Source: Streptomyces sp. STR69
Lineage (GTDB): Bacteria; Actinomycetota; Actinomycetes; Streptomycetales; Streptomycetaceae
DNA: 64,000 bases
Assembly (NCBI RefSeq): GCF_024519455.1
Contig: NZ_JALJRY010000029.1
Location: forward strand, 1-64,000
Direction of reading: 5' to 3'
The notes beneath the pieces are model-generated. The model did not search any database, had not been told where the DNA came from, and saw only the letters and a list, made by a program, of their open reading frames with translations. Below are positions 59,335-64,000 of this stretch, piece after piece (position 1 is the first letter of the stretch; each line of letters opens with the position of its first letter). Position numbers and translations under genes: made by a program.

Positions 59335-59766
59335 ATGACACGTCCCGTGCCCGCCACGCACACCCAACTCGACCAGTTGCTCACCGGACTCGTGGACCGG
59401 GTGGCCGAGGTGAACCAGGCCGTCGTGCTGTCCGAGGACGGCCTCGTCGTCAGCAAGTCCACCGGGTTCCTGCGCGACGACGCCGAGCGGCTCGCGGCCA
59501 CCGCGTCCGGGCTGATGAGCCTCAGCAAGGGGGTCAGCATGGACTTCCGGGGCGGTCCGGTGCGCCAGGCGCTGATCGAGATGGCGAACAGCTATCTGAT
59601 CCTCACCTCGGCGGGCCCCGGCGCCCATCTGGTCGTCCTGACCGGTCCGGGCGCGGACGTCGGGGTCGTGGCGTACCAGATGAACATGCTGGTGAAGAAG
59701 ATAGGCGAGCATCTCAGCGCCGCGCCGCGGGCCAACGTCGGCCCCGCGGCCGGCTCCGGCGAGTGA
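59335..59766 (+). CDS. cvnB: Conservon roadblock/LC7 domain protein CvnB
   Basis: This 143-aa cytoplasmic protein has a roadblock/LC7 fold (TQLDQLLTGLVDRV, then VVLSEDGLVVSKSTGF and GAHLVVLTGPGADVGVVAYQ). In conservons it binds the CvnD GTPase as a possible regulator. ATG 59335 has AAGGA 7 nt upstream. ATG 59320, overlapping the cvnA stop as ATGA, is the alternative. It ends 1 nt before the cvnC GTG. Confidence 0.92.
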   Translation: MTRPVPATHTQLDQLLTGLVDRVAEVNQAVVLSEDGLVVSKSTGFLRDDAERLAATASGLMSLSKGVSMDFRGGPVRQALIEMANSYLILTSAGPGAHLVVLTGPGADVGVVAYQMNMLVKKIGEHLSAAPRANVGPAAGSGE

Positions 59767-59767
59767 G

Positions 59768-60127
59768 GTGAGCGGTGGCGACGCGGCGGGACGGCTCGTA
59801 CGACCGTTCACGCTGACCGGTGGCAGAACCCGGCCCAGCCGCGCCGATTTCACCCTCATCACCACGGTGACCGCGGTCGACCCGACGCCCGCGCGGGCGC
59901 CCCGGCCGCAGCCGGAGCAGTCCCGCATCCTGCGGCTGTGCGCCGAGCCGCTGGCGGTGGCGGAGGTCGCGGCCCTTGTCGACCTTCCGGTGAGCGTGGT
60001 AGTGATCATGCTCTGCGATCTGCTGGAGGCGGGCCTGATCACGGCCCGTCCGCCGCACCCGGTCTCCCGTACCAGCCCGGACATGGACCTGCTGCAGAAA
60101 GTGAGGGAGGGCCTTGGCCGGCTCTGA
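59768..60127 (+). CDS. cvnC: Conservon DUF742 protein CvnC
   Basis: This 119-aa protein is a DUF742 member: a basic N-terminal part with RLVRPFTLTGGRTRP, then FTLITTVTA and a winged-helix-like helical core (ILRLCAEPLAVAEVAALVDLP). The function within the conservon is not known; it may link CvnB/D to the kinase. The GTG start follows the cvnB stop after 1 nt. Its 3' end overlaps cvnD by 14 nt. Confidence 0.92.
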   Translation: MSGGDAAGRLVRPFTLTGGRTRPSRADFTLITTVTAVDPTPARAPRPQPEQSRILRLCAEPLAVAEVAALVDLPVSVVVIMLCDLLEAGLITARPPHPVSRTSPDMDLLQKVREGLGRL

Positions 60128-60731
60128 CACCATCGCTCCGGCACCCGCGCCGCCCGAGACGGTCAAGATCCTGATCGCGGGGGGCTTCGGCGTCGGAAAG
60201 ACCACCATGGTCGGTTCGGTGAGCGAGATCGCGCCGCTGCGCACCGAGGAACCGCTCACCTCGGCGAGCCTGGCCGTCGACGACCTCGACGGCATCGAGG
60301 AGAAACGGGCCACCACCGTGGCCCTGGACTTCGGCCGGATCACCATCGGCCAGGACCTGGTGCTGTACCTGTTCGGTACCCCGGGCCAGCAGCGGTTCTG
60401 GTTCATGTGGAACGACCTGGCACTCGGCGCCCTGGGCGCGGTGGTCCTGATCGACGTGCGCCGCCCGAAGTCCAGCTTCGCGGCCGTCGACTTCTTCGAA
60501 CGCCGGGGCATCCCGTTCGTGGTGGGCGTGAACGGCTTCTACGGCGAGCACCCGTATCCGGCGGAGGCGGTCCGCGACGCGCTGGCGCTCCCGGAGGACG
60601 TCCGGGTGCTGCTGTGCGACGCCAGGGACCGCGACTCGTGCCGGAACGTACTGATCGCGCTGCTCGACCAGTTGATCGCCGCCGCCATCGAGGACGGCGG
60701 GGGCGGCAGACTCACTCGTCCGCCCCGCTGA
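60114..60731 (+). CDS. cvnD: Conservon GTP-binding protein CvnD
   Basis: This 205-aa Ras-like (Rag/Gtr-type) G protein has a P-loop GGFGVGKTT near residues 23-31, switch II FGTPGQQRFW, VVLIDVR and a VNGF sequence where the specificity motif normally lies. Together with CvnA-C it would make a membrane signalling complex resembling a GPCR-G protein pair. The start is TTG 60114 with a strong GGGAGG upstream. The end overlaps the convergent M81 gene by 20 nt. Confidence 0.93.
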   Translation: MAGSDTIAPAPAPPETVKILIAGGFGVGKTTMVGSVSEIAPLRTEEPLTSASLAVDDLDGIEEKRATTVALDFGRITIGQDLVLYLFGTPGQQRFWFMWNDLALGALGAVVLIDVRRPKSSFAAVDFFERRGIPFVVGVNGFYGEHPYPAEAVRDALALPEDVRVLLCDARDRDSCRNVLIALLDQLIAAAIEDGGGGRLTRPPR

Positions 60732-62220
60732 GCGGCTCGTCCGAGGAGGCGATGACCCGGGCCGTGAGGTCCGGCTCTGCCATGTCCCGGTCGAAGGGGA
60801 ACATCGGCCGCCGGATCCGGTGATGACCGAGCCGGACGAGGTCCTGGTCGACCCCGCCGGGGGTGAGGGCCATCTTCCAGTCGGCGGCCATGGCGAAGAG
60901 CTCGGGTTCGAGATAGCCGATCTTGACGAGCACGAGATCGGCCGCGCGCGGCTCCAACTCCAGGTCGGTGAAGTCGTGTTCGTGGTGGTACGGCTTCCGC
61001 AGCCGGGTCAGGATCACGTACACGCTGCCGACCCTCAGAACCACTTCGGTCTCCGCGTCCCGGTCGCCGTGCCGGACCGAGTGGACGACGCCGGTGAGGG
61101 TGAGCGGGGGCGCGTGGCGGTCGTCGACCCCGGCACCCGCCGTGACGGTGACGGTGGCGCCGACACCGGCACGCTCCGCTGTCGCTACGGCGGCCGGTCC
61201 GGGCAGCGACGCGTAGATGACCGTAGGTCCGTCCTGGTCCTTGAACTCCGGGCGTTCCAGGACCTGTTGGAGCCCCCAGGTGACGTCGCCCGCGCCGCCG
61301 GCGGTCGGGTTGTCGCCGGTGTCGCTGATGAAGTACGGGCGGGCGGTGGCGGCGAGGGCCTCGTCGAGGCAGTCGTCCAGGGTGCCGGTCGGGGCGACGA
61401 ACTCGAAGTCGTGCCGGGCCTCCCAGAAATTGCGCGCCAACTGTTCGGCGCCGGCGGCGACTTGGGCGACGGACGGTCCGGTGACGACGACCGCGGCCCG
61501 GTTGCGGGGCTCGTCGGCCCACGCGTAGCCGACCCAGATCGCCGCGTCGGTGACTCCTTCGGTCGCTTCCACTTCCTCTACGGCCGCGTAGACGCTCTTC
61601 GCTGGTTCGATGCGGGTGGAGGTCTGTTCGCCTGCGAGCAGTACCGGGACCGGGATCCAGGCCTTGACCGGGCGGGGGGCGCCGCTCGCCAGGAGGTCGA
61701 CGAGGTTGCGGGCGGCGCGTTCCTTGGTGTCCATGGCGTCCTCGTGCGGGGCCATGCGGTAGCAGGTGATCAGGTCGCTCTGGTGGACCAGTTCTCGGGA
61801 GACGTTGCCGTGGAGGTCCATGGAGGTCGACACGAGTGTGTGCGGGCCGACGGTTTCCCGGATGCGGGTGAGGAGTTGGGCCTCGGCGTCGTCCATGCCC
61901 TCTACCGTCATCGCGCCGTGGATGTCGTACCAGAGGCCGTCCAGGGGGCCCAAGTGCCTGAGTCTGTCGATGAGTTCGTCGGAGAGGGCGGTGAAGGCGG
62001 TGGACGTCACCGTGCCGCCGGGGAGGGCCTTGCCCACGAGGGCGCCCTGCCAGTCGGCGGCTTCCCTGAGGGGGGTGCCGGGGGCGAGGAAGGGGTAGCG
62101 GGTCAACACCTCGGGGCCGCGCTGGGGGTGGAAGGCGGGGGCCTCCGTGCGGGCCGGGGAGAACGTCGAGGATTCGATACCGAGACCGGCGATCGCGATG
62201 ACAGGACGAGAAGAAGGCAT
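60712..62220 (-). CDS. M81 family metallopeptidase (MlrC-like)
   Basis: This 502-aa protein matches the M81/MlrC family: GLGIESSTFSP at the N terminus, then YDIHGAM, MDLHGN and YRMAPHEDAMDT with candidate zinc-binding histidines, and a C-terminal MlrC domain with DTGDNPTAGG and LVKIGYLEP. MlrC acts in microcystin breakdown, but actinobacterial members have no known substrate. ATG 62220 begins MPSSRPVIAIAG. It overlaps cvnD tail to tail by 20 nt and lies downstream of a ROK regulator on the same strand. Confidence 0.9.
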   Translation of the reverse strand: MPSSRPVIAIAGLGIESSTFSPARTEAPAFHPQRGPEVLTRYPFLAPGTPLREAADWQGALVGKALPGGTVTSTAFTALSDELIDRLRHLGPLDGLWYDIHGAMTVEGMDDAEAQLLTRIRETVGPHTLVSTSMDLHGNVSRELVHQSDLITCYRMAPHEDAMDTKERAARNLVDLLASGAPRPVKAWIPVPVLLAGEQTSTRIEPAKSVYAAVEEVEATEGVTDAAIWVGYAWADEPRNRAAVVVTGPSVAQVAAGAEQLARNFWEARHDFEFVAPTGTLDDCLDEALAATARPYFISDTGDNPTAGGAGDVTWGLQQVLERPEFKDQDGPTVIYASLPGPAAVATAERAGVGATVTVTAGAGVDDRHAPPLTLTGVVHSVRHGDRDAETEVVLRVGSVYVILTRLRKPYHHEHDFTDLELEPRAADLVLVKIGYLEPELFAMAADWKMALTPGGVDQDLVRLGHHRIRRPMFPFDRDMAEPDLTARVIASSDEPLSGADE

Positions 62221-62244
62221 GGGGGCTCCAGGTCGTGTGTCGGG

Positions 62245-62286
62245 TGCGGGTTCGTTGTGGCTGGTCGCGCAGTTCCCCGCGCCCCT
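62245..62286 (+). repeat. 42-nt intergenic repeat, copy 3
   Basis: The unit begins TGCGGGTTCG and shares its last 28 nt with copies at 14711-14752 and 18942-18983. It sits in the 76-bp gap between the ROK regulator and M81 gene. Confidence 0.9.
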
Positions 62287-62296
62287 GAAAAACAAG

Positions 62297-63490
62297 TCAC
62301 CGTGTCTTGTCTGTGACCGTCTGGAGGGCTTGCGCCAGTGCTCGCTGTAGGGCGAACTGGCCTGCGCCCACCAAGCCCGCGTCCGCGCCCAGGCTGGCGC
62401 GGTCGATCACCAGGTGTTCGGTGACCAACGGATGGCAGCCTTCATAGAGTTGGCTGCGGACTGCCGCGACGAAGGGTTCCAGGGTGGAGAGGATGCCGCC
62501 CAGATACACGGCGTCCGGGTTGAAGAAGTTGACGTTGGCCGCGAGGACCTGGCCCAGGTAGCGGCCGGCCTGGCGGACGGCTCGGGTCGCCTCGGGGTGG
62601 GCGTCGGTGGCGAGGCGTACGACGTCCTCCGTGGTCGTCACGTCCAGACCGTGGCCGCGCAGGATGCGGACGAGGGCGGCGCCCGAGGCGACGGTCTCCA
62701 GGCAGCCGGTGTTGCCGCAGGAGCAGGGGATGTCGTGGGCGGCCTCGACCCGGACGTGGGTGATCTCGCCCGCCGCACCGGTGCCGCCGCGGTAGAGGCG
62801 GCCGTCGGCGATGACGCCGGCGCCGATCGCGGTGCCCGTCTTGACCATGATCGACTGACGGCGTTCGGCGGGCTGCACGGTGTGCTCGCCCACGGCCATG
62901 CAGTTGGCGTCGTTCTCGATGGCCGCCGGGACGCCGAACCGGTCCTCCAGCCAGGCCCGGACCGGGAAGCGGTTCCAGCCGGGCATCCGGGACGGGAGGG
63001 TCACGACTCCGCCCGCGATGTCGACCGGGCCCGGCAGCGAGAGTCCGACCCCGCGCAGCAGCTCCGGGCCGCGTCGCTCGGCGAGGGCGGTGAGCGTGTC
63101 GGCGAGACCCGGGAGCGCGGCCTCCGGACCGTCCGCCGTCGCGAACGGGACGGTCGACACGTCGGTGAGGCCGCCGCCGGGGAGTACGACGCCCACGTGC
63201 GCGTGCTTGCCGCCGAGTTCGGCAGCGACCGCGAAGCCGTCGCTGCCGCCCAGCCGCAGTACCTTGCGCGGCCGGCCGCCGGTGGAGGAGCGCGTGCCGT
63301 GCTCGGCGACCAGGCCCAGGGACACGAGTTGGCCCACCGCCAGGGAGATCGTCGAGGGCGCGGCGCCGAGCAGTTCGGCGAGGTCGGTGCGGGTGGCGGC
63401 CTGCCCGGAGGCGAGGAGTTCGAGGACGTGCTCGGCCAGTGAGGAGACGCCCGAGGTGCTCTTCCGGCGATGCGCACTTTTTTCAGGCAT
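62297..63490 (-). CDS. ROK family transcriptional regulator
   Basis: This 397-aa protein has an N-terminal winged helix-turn-helix (ATRTDLAELLGAAPSTISLAV, residues about 32-52) and a C-terminal ROK domain. The ROK domain has the sugar-kinase-like IENDANCMAVGEH motif and the zinc-type signature CSCGNTGCLE. ROK repressors respond to sugars. The palindrome at 63494-63506 is immediately upstream of its ATG. The M81 gene downstream and the binding-lipoprotein gene upstream (63671, divergent) are candidate targets. Confidence 0.92.
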   Translation of the reverse strand: MPEKSAHRRKSTSGVSSLAEHVLELLASGQAATRTDLAELLGAAPSTISLAVGQLVSLGLVAEHGTRSSTGGRPRKVLRLGGSDGFAVAAELGGKHAHVGVVLPGGGLTDVSTVPFATADGPEAALPGLADTLTALAERRGPELLRGVGLSLPGPVDIAGGVVTLPSRMPGWNRFPVRAWLEDRFGVPAAIENDANCMAVGEHTVQPAERRQSIMVKTGTAIGAGVIADGRLYRGGTGAAGEITHVRVEAAHDIPCSCGNTGCLETVASGAALVRILRGHGLDVTTTEDVVRLATDAHPEATRAVRQAGRYLGQVLAANVNFFNPDAVYLGGILSTLEPFVAAVRSQLYEGCHPLVTEHLVIDRASLGADAGLVGAGQFALQRALAQALQTVTDKTR

Positions 63491-63493
63491 GAA

Positions 63494-63506
63494 GGAAGTT
63501 ACTTCC
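63494..63506. promoter_or_regulatory. Palindromic site upstream of the ROK gene
   Basis: GGAAGT and ACTTCC flank a T, a perfect 13-bp palindrome, 3 bp upstream of the ROK ATG (63490). Its position fits autoregulation. The site also lies in the promoter region of the divergent gene at 63671. Confidence 0.5.
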
Positions 63507-63670
63507 GGATCGGCGATCGAGGCGACGAGCGTAAGTCACCTACACGCCCTGTGCGCTTTTTCCAGAACGGCAGTAACAGGCTTTTTACAGCGGCACGCCT
63601 GTTTCTTCGACCACAGGGGTCGTTGACTGTCCTCACTCCCGCCTCCGCCCCTCTTTTTCCGAGGAGAACC

Positions 63671-64000
63671 ATGTCCCCTGTCCGCAAGAGACTCCTCGCC
63701 GGTGCCTCCCTGACCACGGCCTCGCTGCTGCTCGCGGGCTGTTCCGGGTCGAGCGGTACGTCGTCCTCCGGGTCGCACGACTCGATCAACTACGCGCTGC
63801 CCGCGAACTTCACCCCGAACTGGATCCTCCCGATCGGCACGGCGGCCCACCTCAACACCAACAACATCTCCATCGCGAACGCGCTGTGGGAGCCGCTGAT
63901 CGCCTACGACGGCTCGACCGGGGCCATGGGCTGGAACAAGAAGGGCTCGGTGGCGACCGCCGCCGACTTCGCGGCCGACAACAAGAGCGTCACGATCACC
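63671..64000 (+). CDS. Peptide/oligosaccharide-type ABC binding lipoprotein (5' part only)
   Basis: Only the first 110 codons are in the window, and the frame is open at the end. The signal peptide KRLLAGASLTTASLLLAGC ends in lipobox LAGC. The mature start (INYALPANFTPNWILPIG, then ANALWEPLIAYDG) matches the extracytoplasmic binding proteins of family 5 (DppA/OppA). GAGGAG lies just before ATG 63671. It is divergent from the ROK regulator, which may control it. Confidence 0.85.
   Translation, partial: MSPVRKRLLAGASLTTASLLLAGCSGSSGTSSSGSHDSINYALPANFTPNWILPIGTAAHLNTNNISIANALWEPLIAYDGSTGAMGWNKKGSVATAADFAADNKSVTIT

Overview
The window is high-GC actinomycete DNA and almost certainly a Streptomyces chromosome. 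The evidence is third-position GC bias, GTG and TTG starts, mycothiol-linked enzymes, a conservon, a subtilisin-inhibitor gene, a two-domain geosmin synthase and a gamma-butyrolactone-receptor homologue. From memory, the gene order (cysN, sulfonate-type ABC genes, CbiX, erm, sugar ABC operon, treY, geosmin synthase, cprB) resembles the geosmin-synthase regions of S. coelicolor and S. avermitilis. This was not checked by alignment. I see no rRNA, tRNA, CRISPR array, phage module or intact insertion sequence.

Layout. 1-5.2 kb: the end of a sulfur-assimilation operon (cysD end, cysN, a sulfonate/sulfur ABC transporter and a sirohydrochlorin chelatase-like gene that could supply sirohaem). 5.3-13.5 kb: a GTPase-associated-protein-like gene, four small metabolic genes on the minus strand and an MMPL exporter. 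13.6-14.7 kb: an Erm 23S rRNA methyltransferase with a leaderless upstream ORF behind a WhiB7-like promoter. 14.8-17.9 kb: a translationally coupled sugar ABC operon without its own ATPase. 18-23.4 kb: a phosphotransferase, a DEDDh exonuclease, a SAV2148-type protein, and two adjacent secreted genes that look like the two halves of a copper amine oxidase.

23.6-35.8 kb: the glycogen-to-trehalose genes glgX, treY and treZ. Between treY and treZ lie a P450-like protein without its haem cysteine, two paralogous M14 carboxypeptidases around a subtilisin inhibitor, and an FHA protein. 35.8-45.6 kb: a kinase-like protein, an M24 peptidase, a PDZ protein, geosmin synthase, a flavin-type oxidoreductase, an ARMT1-type phosphatase and the regulator cprB with a palindromic site in front of it. 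45.8-51.5 kb: secreted proteins (S8 protease, AA10 LPMO, a small secreted protein) and a DUF6230/DUF6114 pair. 51.5-55.5 kb: a lone tatA, an arsR-mgtA pair, a terB gene broken by a 32-bp palindromic repeat, and an Lrp/AsnC remnant. 55.9-60.7 kb: an orphan sugar-type binding lipoprotein followed by a conservon (cvnABCD). 60.7-64 kb: an M81 peptidase, a ROK regulator and the start of a peptide-type binding lipoprotein.

Three copies of one 42-nt intergenic repeat, all in the same orientation, lie near 14.7, 18.9 and 62.3 kb. The most interesting items are the disrupted terB, the split amine oxidase, the erm leader, the cysteine-less P450-like protein, the inhibitor coupled to a peptidase, and the conservon with its binding protein.
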